A stretch of DNA of 64,000 bases from Brachycybe producta (GCA_036925085.1 JAUPFP010000004.1:6839329-6903328); one strand, 5' to 3'; numbered from the stretch's first letter, positions 36,306-47,542 are shown. Numbers and translations are program-made. The notes: generated by a model from the sequence alone, not told the origin.

Positions 36306-36628
36306 CTAAAAACAGGACACAATTTGATTTTTTTTTTCAGTCATTCATTTCTCCTTTAAAAAAAATCTAAAGGTTCATGGTGGGAGTCATCATCACCATC
36401 ACTACCTCATAACCACTAAAAACTCATTCCCATGAGAAAATTTTCCACAGTAAGATATAATAGGAAACCACACCAAACTATAATCCAATGTAAATGCACA
36501 TATAAATCAGATAGATGTATTAAAAGATGAGGAAAGTTATAATAAACCTGCAGGCAGTTGAACATCGAAGTGCATCAAGTGAAGAGAGTTAGTTTGGTAA
36601 ATTAGTTGGTGATTACCAGGGGGGGGGG
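36306..36628. other. Unassigned stretch
   Basis: Intron upstream (minus sense) of the 36219-36305 exon. G9 run near 36621. Nothing else seen. Confidence 0.35.
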
Positions 36629-36802
36629 CACGTTTCACAAAACTACAAGTCTTGTTAGTATAACAAGTATATTTTTACAAGTTTGTATAATATCTACTTA
36701 TTAACGTTTCACAAAAGTACAAGTGTACACTTCTAATTACAAGTGAATTTGTTTTTTACAAGTTTTACAAGTGAGTTACTTGTAAACCACAAAAGATTAT
36801 TG
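36629..36802. mobile_element. Outer ACGTTTCACAAAACTACAAG MITE fragment
   Basis: Two internal starts of TTTCACAAAA.TACAAGT and dense ACAAGT/ACTTGT words. Related to, and adjoining, the larger palindrome at 36803-37826. Confidence 0.6.
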
Positions 36803-37826
36803 GGGCCCGTTTCACAAAACCACAAGTCTTGTTCGTAACAATTGTAGGTTACAAGCCCTCATAATCACAACTTGTTGGTTACAGGTATTTCACGAACATT
36901 TGTACACAAAACTACAAGTGTTGTGAGCAACAATAAGATTGTAGATTACAATTGTAGATCAAAAGTTGTTGGAAACAAGTGAAGTTGGACTTGTCCTTAA
37001 CAAGTGTAGTTAACAAAACATGTCGGTATTCATAAAATAGTCGTTTTCTTTTCTTTGTGTAGTTCCACATGCATTGTCAAAAATATCTAAAAATGTTGCA
37101 TTAGGAAATAAGGTGCGTATTTTAAAAGAAATACACGAGATAGTAAAGACATGTTCTGTTTAATTTCAAAACAATTTTAAAATAATCTACCTACCTTTTG
37201 AGTTAGTTAGAAAATCTTTGGTTGGCAACAAGTGTTTGTAACAAGTTTGTCTACTACACTTGTTAGCTACAAGTGATCTTTTGTGGTTTACAAGTAATAC
37301 ACTTGTAAACTTGTAAAAAATTTACTTGTTACTAACAAGACTGGTAATTTTGTGAAACGGGCCTCTGGTAGCTAACAAGTTTAGTGGACAAACTTGTTAC
37401 TGACACTTGTCACCAACCAAAGATTGTCTACCAAACTCAATACGTAGGTAGATTGTTTTACAAGTGTTTTGAAATTAAACAGAATGTATTTCTTGTATTT
37501 TTTTTAAAAAACACACAGCTTATTTCCTAATGCAACACTTTTATACATTCTTAACACTTTGGAATTACACATAAAAAATAAAACGACTATTTTATGAATA
37601 CTGACTGACACGTTTTGGTAACTACACTTGTTATGGACAAGTCCAATGCCACTTGTTCCGAACAACTTGTCATCTACAATTGTAATCTACAATCTTATTG
37701 TTGATCACAACACTTGTAGTTTTGTGTACGTAACGTCCGTGAAACACCTGTAACCAACAGGTTGTGATTACAAGGACTTGTAATCTACAATTGTTACGGA
37801 CGCCTTGTAGTTTTGCAAAACGGGCC
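36803..37826. mobile_element. ~1 kb palindromic element, GGGCCCGTTTCACAAAA ends
   Basis: Left GGGCCCGTTTCACAAAACC, right GGTTTTGCAAAACGGGCC-like end. The arms pair over several hundred bases: AAAATAGTCGTTTT with AAAACGACTATTTT, TGCATTAGGAAATAAG with CTTATTTCCTAATGCA, ATCTTTGGTTGG with CCAACCAAAGAT. A further terminus, TTTTGTGAAACGGGCC, at 37350-37365 shows a related copy nested at the centre. Non-coding. Confidence 0.8.
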
Positions 37827-38180
37827 TCAGGTGGCGCAGATAAAAACGCGTCTTGTTTAACCATGAGAATACAAATAAAAACTGCAAAAGCTACATAATT
37901 TGCAATTATAATGTAATTTGTTAACTACATAATAAATAAACATTCATTTCAAGAGAAATTAAATGAAAAAGTTAATCAATTTTGAAAACGACCTTTCACT
38001 AAGGTTTTAAGGCTGTAGTTACAAGTGCAATTTGTGCAAGCATTGTCTGGCAACATGCGTGTCACACACAATCGAGTACGACAATGTCTTCAGACCAGGG
38101 TTGTTTACAATAGACGCCACTGTCGCACAAGTCGCACCTCGGCAGTTTGGGCAAATGAGTTTAAAGTTGCACTTCTCTAC
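37827..38180. other. Unassigned stretch
   Basis: AAGTGCAATTTGTGCAAGC near 38018 and GTCGCACAAGTCGCACC near 38121 may be the ends of another small MITE. No gene. Confidence 0.35.
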
Positions 38181-38340
38181 TCGCTTTTCTTTATTTACTT
38201 CATAATTTGTTTTGGTTGTTTGTTTATTAATTTGTCCACCTCCTTCTGAAATATTTGAAATATACTTCACACTGCAAGGGATTGAGAACCCATAACCAAC
38301 AGTACCATAGGCTGCGACACTAACCACTACACCAATAATA
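38181..38340 (-). repeat. tRNA-derived SINE, copy 2 of tandem pair
   Basis: Minus strand: GGTGTAGTGGTTAGTGTCGC (A-box region), then GGTTATGGGTTCTCAATCCC (B-box region), spaced as in a tRNA gene, followed by CTTGCAGTGTGAAGTATATT and a tail with AAATTATGAAGTAAATAAAG. The tRNA part does not fold to a normal cloverleaf, so it is a SINE head, not a functional tRNA. Confidence 0.8.
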
Positions 38341-38351
38341 CAAGCCACATA

Positions 38352-38465
38352 TTAAATTTTGTTTTTTACTCGCTTTTATTTAACTTCACAATTTGTCTTC
38401 TGAGATACTTGAAAATAATTCACACTGCAAGGTATTGAACCCATGACCAACATTCTACTCTTAAC
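38352..38465 (-). repeat. tRNA-derived SINE, copy 1 of tandem pair
   Basis: Minus strand: GTTGGTCATGGGTTCAATACC (B-box region) then CTTGCAGTGTGAATTATTTT and CAAATTGTGAAGTTAAATAA, the same body and tail as the next copy. The A-box half is eroded. Confidence 0.72.
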
Positions 38466-39884
38466 TTTAAACTCATTTCCCTCCAAAAAGTGTTTTTTTT
38501 TAGTTGTGCCATTGGTCTTGCCGAGATGCGGAATATGCATTGTATACAAGGAAGGAAGCTGCATAGGGCAGTACAAGCTTTTTTTTTTTAATTTTAAGCT
38601 CGTTTAAAAGCTTACCCGCACATTAAATATGATCGGAACGAATGGGAATATTTTTATAATAACAAGTTACAAGTATTTCAATGGAGCCCCCCATATAATA
38701 GTTTCGATCGGATTGAAAACGTCGCGTCTGATTGGAACAGAACGCCGTTTTACACGCGCCACCCGACAAAACACGTCATACACATAAAAATATTTCTCTT
38801 TCGGGAATCAATGACTAACTCCCCCCCCCCAAAAAAAATTGTTGAAGTCTAGAGTATATTTGGTTGCAGTGCAGATTATACAGAGTACTAACCAAATGCA
38901 ATTGACAGAAGCAGGCGGGCAGAAATGGAAAATAATGCACTCCATAAATGAAAGTGTCGGTGCATTACACCATTTTCTTGTTCCCAACACACAGAATTGA
39001 ACAAAGAACAGAAAAGCCATTAATTTCAGCAGCTGAAAATTTTTCTTCTTTGAGTTAGTTCTCAAAATACATTCATCTATCTTATATAGGCCTATACAAT
39101 ATATATAAAAAAGTGGGATGGATGCTTACAGTAGTGTAGCCTACAAATTAAGATTGTCTACTAGCAAAAAAAAAAATTTCATATGGTCGCGCCGCTTGTG
39201 CTTTGTGATTTTCCTATGAAATATTAGATCATAGTGCCAAAATCACAGCATCAAAAAAAAGAACGTTTACATCAATTGCTAACTTTACAAATTGAGATTC
39301 CATTATAACCTAATGTGTTCTACAAGAAAATCCGCCCACGTAGTTCAAACATTCACATAATTCCAGATTTTTTTTTTATTTTTCAGGAGCAATATTCAGA
39401 AGAAGAAGAAGAAAAAAATAAGTTAAGTTAGAAACTAGAATCACAGACAAAAAAGTTCATTTTAATGGCGATTATGCTAGTTTTAAAAAATGTAAAATGC
39501 CTCTGGAACTCTTGATTATTCTGAAAAACATGATTGTGTTTTAGAAATTAGAAGGGCAGCTCAATCATGTAAGGGTGTTTTTTTTTAATGCTGTGATCTT
39601 TTAAAATATAGCTTTTTGGTGTTGAGTTTGAAAATGACTCAACTTTAAACAGGATAAGATTTTAATTTTTGTCTATACAAAGCTCATTGTTTAATGATTA
39701 AAGTTGTGTCATTTTAAAATTGACAATTGCACGTGTTAAAATTATGCTCGCTAGAGTTATGGCAGATTCGTAATAATTTATTATGGCTCTATAAAATCCT
39801 AGCTGGTCTTCTGTTTGTACCTGAACATTGGTCCAAGTTTCTTGTTTATGTCCCAGTAAAAACATGAAGTCATTCAAGAAGATA
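38466..39884. other. Gene-poor stretch
   Basis: C10 near 38821. Minus frame 38808-39065 begins with hydrophobic residues but has no other support. No element boundaries seen. Confidence 0.35.
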
Positions 39885-40305
39885 TTGTCTTAAGTCAGAG
39901 ACACACATGCAGAAACATACAACAGAAAACACACAAGAAAACCACTGCAACAAAAGAAATTCTGTTTGCATGTGATGAACACACATTCAGAACAGAAATG
40001 CGACACGCCATCTACTGTGAAACATAGACAACATGTGTTCCACAGGCTAATCAAGATGGATGATAAAACAGTAGTTGCAACATACCTTATGGGTGCATTG
40101 TTATTGATAAATGTTTTGATGATGTCATGCAAGCTACAATACTATTGGTTCATTTATAACAGAAAGCCGGAAAGAACAGAAAAGATAGAGCAAAGCTCTA
40201 TCTCAGGTTCTGTTCGGTTTCTTGCACTTGAAAACAAAAACAATTATCTGTTTTCTTACATATTTTCTTTTACATTTTCTGCATGTGTGTTCTTGGCTTA
40301 AGATA
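39885..40305. mobile_element. Inverted-repeat element with internal hairpin
   Basis: CACACATGCAGAAA at the left pairs with TTTCTGCATGTGTG at the right, and GAAAGAACAGAAAAGATAGA pairs with TCTATCTCAGGTTCTGTTC. A 111-codon frame at 39966-40301 covers it, but because of the inverted arms it is probably not a gene. Confidence 0.5.
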
Positions 40306-40410
40306 GCTAAACTGGCTACCTCAAACTGCTCATTTTTCTATAGGGTCATACAAACATTGGAATGTTTTCCCAGAAAAAGTAGTTCTTTCCTCATCCCCAG
40401 ATTTAGTCCA

Positions 40411-40541
40411 GGCAATTAAGAAATCGGGACAAACAGAAGTTGGCTCCGCCCTTTTTATGACGAACACATCTTCAAATTGGTTGGTTATGTAGTCTGACAT
40501 CACATGCTCTGCCCTTTTCAATGTCTACCACACAACAAACC

Positions 40542-40585
<44 letters not shown>

Positions 40586-40615
40586 GGTTTGTTGTGTGGT
40601 AGACATTGAAAAGGG
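40411..40615. mobile_element. Mutator-like MITE half, rearranged around an (AT)n palindrome
   Basis: CAGGCAATTAAGAAATCGGG start, GTTGGCTCCGCCC, then CCCTTTTCAATGTCTACCAC followed by about 38 bases of AT and the exact inverted copy GTGGTAGACATTGAAAAGGG. The normal right half is missing. Confidence 0.75.
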
Positions 40616-40640
40616 AATATTGAAATATATATATATATAT

Positions 40641-41578
40641 TGAGACGTTTGGGCCCGCCGCTTATTTCCGCTCTTTAGCGTTTGCGTTTTTTTTGGGTTT
40701 AACGTCACCCTGTACTTTATTTAGCTTCTGGGCCACTCGGTACTTTTGGTACCAAGTGACCCAGATATCATATGTGATGAGATAATCATCTGACCTTTTC
40801 GTTCCCCCCTCATGTTATTCGTTTAAAGTTTGATTTTGTTTTGATTTCTTCTGTTGTCACCTATGTGTGACAACAGGAGATGAATCATGGTTTTGGACAA
40901 GTGGATCAATCTTTTGATTGGTCCATTTGGTCCAAAATATTGTTTTTAACCAATTGTGAATATGGCCCTGAGAATCCGACTTATGGATTCTCAGGGTATA
41001 TAAAGAGTTACATTTGTAATGTCAAAAAACGCTTTTTGAGAAGATTTTAACAGACCGAACCTATGCCCATTTTTGGCCAGGTTCTTTTATTTTTTTCGAT
41101 TTAACTTATATTTTCTAAAGTGATATTTTTATGTGTGTGTGTATAAAAAACCAGTTCGCTATTCTTGTTTATATCTACGAAATAAACCTTCGATTTTCTA
41201 TTTTAAACCAGTGGTGTTTATTATTCGAAACTTGAACTCCGCGATTGTGAAATTCATCGTTTTTGCAGGTCTTCACCTTCTTTGGATACATCAAAAAGGT
41301 CCCAACAGGTGCAAACCTGCAGCGTACAAGTGAGTATATTTTTACACGATTCTTAGGGCAGATTTACGGACGAAAGTCCGAGAGATACAGAGATTAAAGA
41401 TCCTCAAGACTGTGAAGTCTTTTGCCAGAGACTAGTGAGGACATAAAATAGACGTTATATTGGTCTAGTCCTCCCGGGCCAGTAGAATTAGTGGCCTAGC
41501 CAACCACTATCAATACGAGTGTAAACTCGCTCGTATCAAACTAAAAGAGCAGATTCTACTAGCGGAAAAAGGTCCGTC

Positions 41579-41581
<3 letters not shown>
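40641..41581 (+). mobile_element. Solo LTR 1 inserted in an (AT)n tract
   Basis: TG at 40641 and CA at 41580-41581, both flanked by alternating AT. Contains TATATAAAGAG (TATA box) near 41000 and AATAAACC (polyadenylation signal) near 41181, then a U5-like part with GGTGCAAACCTGCAGCG, TTACGGACGAAAGTCCGAG and CCTAGCCAACCACTATC. 941 bases. No gag or pol next to it, so a solo LTR. Shares several blocks in order with LTR 2 at about 44932-45691. Confidence 0.75.

Positions 41582-41620
<39 letters not shown>
41582..41620. repeat. (AT)n microsatellite
   Basis: Alternating AT on the right of LTR 1; with 40625-40640 it may be the disrupted target tract. Confidence 0.9.
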
Positions 41621-41624
<4 letters not shown>

Positions 41625-41636
41625 AAAATATTGATT

Positions 41637-41763
41637 TAGTATTTTAACTTAAAATATTAATAATGAAGTCAATTTTTATTTGGGTTCATGTCCTTAACTG
41701 AATTCCGTATAATTCACCTAAACACATTTAATTTGAATTCATTTAGCTCATATGTGTACAAGG
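41637..41763 (-). mobile_element. Partial CCTTGTACACA MITE
   Basis: Minus strand starts CCTTGTACACATATGAGC and holds AATTATACGGAATTCAGTTA, matching the left half of the family at 50403, 52124 and 62466. Confidence 0.78.
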
Positions 41764-42200
41764 TATAAGAACAAGATTCATCATGAACCAAGTGCAAATA
41801 TTACTGAAGCACTGCATTATGTTTAAAAAAAAAGAAAATTTCATGTCATGACACAAAAAAAACCATGCACAAAAATAACACCTTGACAAAATATTTCAAT
41901 AACAGACAACGACAGCAGCAGAAAAAAATATATATACAGAGAGAAACATATCTGTTCATACATTCCATGCACATAATAGTCCATCATACAACTTTCATAC
42001 ATTTACTATTCACAATACTACTTTCAAAGGGATGACATTGAGAAATTCCATGTGGATGAAAATGAGAATCAATAGAAATTCTTTAGAGAGAGAAAGAAAG
42101 AAAGCAAGAAGAAAACCCCATGATAGTAATATTCACATGTCATATGTCTCAAGGCATATGTGGTATATGTGATAGAAATCTGAGCAACCAAGAGTAATGT
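41764..42200. other. Unassigned stretch
   Basis: AT-rich with GAAA runs. Nothing supported. Confidence 0.4.
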
Positions 42201-42201
42201 G

Positions 42202-43020
42202 CAGTGGCGGCAACATCCTCTAGAGCATGCTGCGGCCGCAATCTCATCCGAGAATTCTGCAGCCAGTTTCTCCCCCTATTTTAAAAAGGACGTGTTAGAA
42301 ATAAAGTTGGGGAGAAAGAGGAAAAACACTTTTTCGGTAACCTAACCTAACCGAACCGAACCAAACTGAACCCGAACCTAACCTAACCGAACCTAATTTA
42401 CTTTCAAAGAGAAAAAAAAAGTGTTTTCCCTCCTACCACCCAACTTCCTTTCGTTTCTTTCTAAAGGCGGGTTTACAAGGAGTCGTGAATTGGGCGAGAA
42501 CACGCCCACTACTTGCTTATTCAACACCGGAGTACACGACCATTTCCAGTTCAGGCAGAGTTCTCCAACGACCATCTGTGGCCGTCGACAAACGTTGTCT
42601 CGCGAGTAGTTTGAACAACTACTCACAAGACAACATTTGTCAATTGCAATAGATGGTCGTTGGAGAACGAGAAGCTCCGAAAGTCTTTTATGAATTATGC
42701 ATTAATGCCGAATTCACGCCTGAGGCGGTCGTTGTCACTCCGGCAGGTTGGAGTGAGCACGACCACACTTTTCAAGGTCGTGTACGACCGCCCGTTTCGA
42801 CGACCAGTTTTTCACATGAGGTAGTGATTACTACTGCTAGCCGCCTACCAGTAGTGCTCTCGCCCAATTTACGATTCAGTGTAAACCCTACTTAACACTT
42901 CCCTCATGCATCATCGATTAAAGGGGTTTACCGCCATTGTTTCAAATAGGGAGACTGGCTGCAGAATGCTCTAATGAGATTGCTGCCGCAACATGCTCTA
43001 GAGGATACTGCCGCCACTGC
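42202..43020. mobile_element. Fold-back DNA element, CAGTGGCGGCA ends
   Basis: About 75 bases at each end are inverted copies: CAGTGGCGGCAACATCCTCT and AGAGGATACTGCCGCCACTG, with TCTGCAGCCAG / CTGGCTGCAGA further in. The core is GC-richer with more inverted pairs (GGTCGTTGGAGAAC / GTTCTCCAACGACC; GGCGAGAAC / GCTCTCGCC). CCTAACCTAACCGAACC words at 42340-42390 look telomere-like but are short and irregular. No transposase. Confidence 0.78.
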
Positions 43021-43430
43021 AGATTATTCTGGGCTGCTCAGATTTCTACCACATATATAGTCCCAATAGAAATGATTGGATATACAAGAAAAAACAAGCT
43101 GGAAAGCACGCGTGCACACAACATACACTTTCTTAAATGTAGTTATAATGCAGAAAAGCTTGTCCAGAATACATACAGATTTAAACAAGAAAAAAAAAAT
43201 AAACTTACAATATGAACCATATATGCAATGAGAAAACCATAACGAGAACGGTGCAACATAGAAGCCTCAAACGTGACTTAAAAATTTTTTAAACTTTTTC
43301 ATTGTACTACTGAAGAGTCATGATGTGTGGAGAGAGATCTCTGCTCTTTGTTTTTTTATAAATACCATTCAATTGAGGATCATAGCAGCCAAGAGGTATA
43401 AATGACCTTTTAAAAAAATAAGATCAGTGC

Positions 43431-43849
43431 CAGGGCTGTGGAGTCGTTACATTCCGACTCCGACTGAGTCTGACAAACAAACATAAAAAATTGAAACTAA
43501 ATCAACAATATGTATTTATTCAAAAATAATTTGTACATTGTAATCGAATTTAATTTAAATTGAATTTGTTCTTAAAAATAGCTTGGCTTCAATTAGGCCT
43601 TTGTCCGATTTCATTGATGCTCTCAAATCAGATTTTAGAATTCGGAGAGAGCAGAAAATAATCTTTCCACAGATACCTAAGTCGGTGGGGTAAAGGCCAT
43701 AGTGGTTAGAGCGGCATTTTGTGTAATCTCAGGGTACGTCAATATTGCATCTTTTAAGACTCAATTTTGGTGTTCGGTCAATCAATTTTCTTTGGGACTC
43801 GTTTACTTTACACCGACTCCTACCAAAAATGAACCAACTCCACAGCCTA
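43431..43849. mobile_element. hAT-like MITE, CAGGGCTGTGGAGTCG ends
   Basis: CAGGGCTGTGGAGTCG at the left and CAACTCCACAGCCT at the right, a widely shared hAT-type terminus. Flanked by ATCAGTGC (43423-43430) and ATCAGTAC (43850-43857), an 8-base duplication with one mismatch. It contains GCCATAGTGGTTAGAGCGGC at about 43697, a tRNA A-box-like SINE fragment. Confidence 0.8.
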
Positions 43850-44037
43850 ATCAGTACCACATTGTGTCAATGAAATGGATAAAGGATTTGATGGGCAAGA
43901 GGAATAAATGCTGCTGCCTAGGATGAAAACATAACCAAAACAACGATATCTGTGGATAGGGTTAAAAAACCGTACTCTTTGTGGCACCACCCACACAGGA
44001 CACCCCCTTGGTGCCTTACATGGCCACTGTTTCTAAA

Positions 44038-44865
44038 CCCCGTTATACACATACAATTTTTACTTGCATACTTGTGTAAATTAAATGATGAATCTTTTCG
44101 TCAATAATTTGGTAAATAAAATGTATAAATTAATTTATATAAGTATTCGAACATTTTAACCTTAGATAAAGTGCACAGAACAGTGCATAGTGTGAGTTTA
44201 TCGTATATTTGACCTTGCAACCTTGAAAACAAAAAATTTGGAAAGTTGCAGAGAGCGCATTGCTTTTTGAAAACGTAAAATAGCTTTTCAAATTAAATAA
44301 AAATTATGCTGAGCCTGAAAAAGTGCTCTAGTAGATACGCAGAAGGCTAACAAGAAGAAAATCTAACACATTATTTAAGAAAAACAGAACACGTTCTAAT
44401 TTGATGCAACTTTGAAGAAATAATTTAACCAAGGCTATTGCCGATTTACTACTAATCGACAAAAATCGGATCGGCGAACAAATGTTAACCGATTTCCGCA
44501 CTCAACAATTAGGTCTGCTCCCTGATAAAAAGGCAGCAGTGGAGGGTCAATCTATTTATTACCAACTTTCTCACTAATCATCTTTAAAAGGAAATTGTTG
44601 TTTTGCCATTGCTTTGCAAACTCGAAAATTATAATTTAACTCTTTTTCCATAAGTTCTTTTGTGAACCGCTTCTCTCTTGGCCAACGCAAGCAGCCAAAA
44701 TCGGTAGTGAAAATCGGCATGATCGGCTCGATTAAACCGATCGGCATGCCAATTTTTTTTGTGTGTGATCAGTTCGGTATCGGCTCCATAAATAAAGTGA
44801 TCGGTACAGCCTTAAATTTAACATTTAACTTTTAGAAATACTTGTATGTGTATAACGGGCTTAAA
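44038..44865. mobile_element. DNA element with CCCGTTATACACATACAA inverted ends
   Basis: CCCGTTATACACATACAA at the left and TTGTATGTGTATAACGGG at the right are perfect 18-base inverted termini. A hAT-like MITE is inserted at 44430-44814. A reverse-oriented relative lies at 56379-56716. Non-coding, so non-autonomous. Confidence 0.85.
44430..44814. mobile_element. hAT-like MITE with exact 8-bp duplication
   Basis: Flanked by AATTTAAC at 44422-44429 and 44815-44822. Begins CAAGGCTATTGCCGATTT and ends GATCGGTACAGCCTTA; many CCGAT/ATCGG words pair across it. 385 bases. The exact 8-base duplication supports hAT superfamily. Confidence 0.88.
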
Positions 44866-44931
44866 GCGAGGCAGAGTTATGAAAGAATTATCAGAAACAC
44901 TTGTTTCAGGTCTTAAGCTGCCCTAAGGTTG

Positions 44932-45691
44932 TGGGGTTCAGCGACTAAGGCTAGTCAATTAATTAATATGTAAAACGAGTTTGTTTATCTGGTTGCACCT
45001 TGGGTCCTTTTTCCTCCCAGTCCCACCCCTTAATACAAAGAGATCGTCCTAAATAAGCAGTAGCATTAAGTCAATGGGGTTGTGTTTTTCTTGTGAATAT
45101 TAGTCTTAATTGATGATGAATCATTTTCTGTATTTTTGTTGACCACTGGTCAATCACATTGATTGGCCAGTTTGGTTGTTACTTATGCTTTTGCCCAATC
45201 AGAGAATACTGAGAAAATGTTCTCAGTATCCTCTTTTTGGGTATATAAAGGCCGTGTTTTTGATGTTAATCAAGCATTCTGTAAACAGAGAATCTATGCC
45301 CAATTTGGGATAGACCTCAATGGAAAGAATTGTAAATAAACTGATCTTATGCTTTAAAATTACCAAGTCTTATTTATTACACCTACTGGATAGAATGAAA
45401 GTTCTGAAACTTCATCATCTCGAACTGCCAACCCAGGTGTAAACCTGGATCATCAGTTCAAGATGGAACTTCAAGGGACAACACAATCAACCAGCTTTTA
45501 ACAGGCGAAAGCCCGAGGGGTAGCAGACAGCTTAAAGATCCATTTGTAACTGTAAAAGTTCAGCAAGGAAGAACTTGTGAGGAAACGGAAAGGGATTAAT
45601 TTGTTCCCTTCCTTCCAAACCAGGATAGAATAAGCGGCTTAGCCAACCACTTTTTAGTATATTTTATCCCCCACAAAGGTGGTTCGTTACA
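44932..45691 (+). mobile_element. Solo LTR 2, relative of LTR 1
   Basis: GGGTATATAAAGGCC (TATA box) near 45240, CTATGCCCAATTTGGG, AAATAAACTG (polyadenylation signal) near 45335, CAGGTGTAAACCTGG, CAGGCGAAAGCCCGAGG, CTTAGCCAACCACTTT and end GTTCGTTACA at 45691. The same blocks, diverged, occur in the same order in LTR 1. The left boundary is a guess (TGTGGGG). Confidence 0.65.
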
Positions 45692-45696
45692 CTATA

Positions 45697-46012
45697 TTTT
45701 TATGAGGCGGAACGGGTCGAGACAACAGTAGGAACAGTCAGAAGGTTAGATTTAGTTAAATTAAGCTTGTTGCAGGGGGTCTGAAGAGGGGAGGGTGCAG
45801 CCCCCCACTTTTTAAAAAATTACTTTTTATGAATTGTATCCATTGTACAGACTGTTCCTCCCATTGATCAAATTACGGAACAGTGGACTAATATGAAATC
45901 CCCCCCTACAACATGCTTTATTTAACTAAACCTAACATTCTGACTGTTCCTACTATTTTTCCGACCATTCCCTACCGTTGTTCCAACTATTCCGACGTTC
46001 ATCAAAATAGCA
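45697..46012. mobile_element. Fold-back MITE
   Basis: AGTAGGAACAGTCAGAAGGT and ACATTCTGACTGTTCCTACT are inverted, as are outer ATTTTTATGAGGCGGAAC and CGACGTTCATCAAAATA. About 315 bases. Confidence 0.68.
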
Positions 46013-46069
46013 CCCCCTATGAAGATTTACTGGTGAAAGTATATACTTTTAAAAGTAATGTAAATATGA

Positions 46070-46245
46070 AATGAAAGTCGATGTATATTCTAAAATAATG
46101 GAATAAAATAAGCGAATTATTCAAAATCACTCGATTAATTTATTCAATTACTTTTGAAAATACATCGACTTTCATTTCGTTTTTTTGCGCCCCCCCCCCT
46201 TCCCGCAGTTGCGGGTCTTGCGGTTCCCTAGCTACGCCACTGACC
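46070..46245. mobile_element. Inverted repeat and hAT-like right end
   Basis: GAAATGAAAGTCGATGTATA pairs with AATACATCGACTTTCATTTC (arms about 40 bases). Followed by CCCTAGCTACGCCACTG, the right terminus of a CAGTGGCGTAGC-type hAT element whose left end I could not find. Confidence 0.6.
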
Positions 46246-47336
46246 ACAGGCATTTCAACAATACAACAATCTCTATCCACACTAAGCAAAAGACGAACTA
46301 GTCTTTTTTTTTGAAGTACCACCCGATTTTTTTAAATATGACCAAGTGAATGTTTGCTCACTTGCTAACTGGTACTCACCAAACAATTACTGAGTGAGAA
46401 TGCTTGCTCACTCTTGTGGTGAATACCCACCCTACACTAACTTTTTTTTAAAGAAAAAATTGCACCTGAGAAGTTGTCACAAGGAAGCTCTTCGAGCAGA
46501 CCACCAACCTGCAGCCTACTAAGCAAACAACCTGTAAAAAATGCTGCGAAAAAGCTAGTCTTTAAATCTATTCTTTAAAAAGTTGTCAAAATTCTGCAAT
46601 GATAAACAATCAAAACAATCACCCTGTATAAAAATATAATGGTCGTGATGTGACGGTACTGGTGGTCATGCATGCTTTGATGGTCAGCACAAAATGGCAA
46701 ATTTGTTTTTTTTGGGTAGATTTATCCATAGGTGTTTAACAGATGGCACCATACTCTATGTAACTAGCATATAGGATCCAACAACCTTTTTTTTTTTTTT
46801 TTTTGAAAAAATATATCACAACTTGATATTGGTTTCTCTGTATAGAAAAGATCAGTGACTTTTTTTTAGGAGTGTGACAAAATTGGAGCCTTGCTGAACT
46901 TGCTCACTATGCAGCCGAATACATAAAAGAACATTTCCTTAAAATTGAATTATTTTTTGTCAAACCACCTTTTCCTTTGAAGTTTCGTTTCAAAACCCTC
47001 TGTATCTTTTATCAACACATTGCTTGACATTTTCTATGACTGATTCATTGTATGTTGTTAAACTAACAACGAAAAATGGTCCAATAAAAAAACCCGTCAA
47101 TTATTTGATTGTAAAAAAATCCACACAAAAAAAAGCAACTTGCTTGGAATCTATCTAAATTGAGTCAATGCAAAAACATTAAAAATTCAGACAGCAGTTG
47201 TACCAAAAAAAAGTTTGGGAGCCTACATACTTGTAATCGATCGACATTGCCACACTGAATTTCATTTCTTGATGAAATTAGTTACTGTGTCAACCTTTCT
47301 TTTTGTCGTTTTCCTTTTTCTACAGTACATCAGAGT
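46246..47336. other. Unassigned stretch
   Basis: T18 run near 46787. A 66-base minus open piece near 46470-46535 was considered and not called. No gene. Confidence 0.35.
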
Positions 47337-47542
47337 ACAGGCATTTAGAAATCGGGACAAACAGAAGTTGGCTCTGCCCTTTTTATGACGACTGGCAATT
47401 TCTATTTGGTTGGTTATGTAGTCTGACGTCACATGCTCCGCCCTTTTCAACATCAAACCACACAACAAACCAATTAGAAGTTGCCCGTCGTCATAAAAAG
47501 GGCGAAGCCAACTTCTGTTTGTCCCGTTTTCTAATTGTCTCT
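47337..47542. mobile_element. Mutator-like MITE with exact 9-bp duplication
   Basis: 206 bases flanked by CATCAGAGT at 47328-47336 and 47543-47551. Starts ACAGGCATTTAGAAATCGGG and ends CCCGTTTTCTAATTG. Internal GGCTCTGCCC and GGGCGAAGCC are inverted, and the middle has TGACGTCACATGC. No coding. Confidence 0.9.

Noticed and set aside
39966..40301. 111-codon plus-strand frame with hydrophobic segments
   Set aside because: It covers an inverted-repeat element, so codon-like order is explained by the arms.
42340..42390. CCTAACCTAACC interstitial telomere
   Set aside because: Only a few irregular units inside the core of a fold-back element.
43690..43760. Functional tRNA gene
   Set aside because: An A-box-like word is present but there is no matching B-box or cloverleaf; better read as a SINE fragment.
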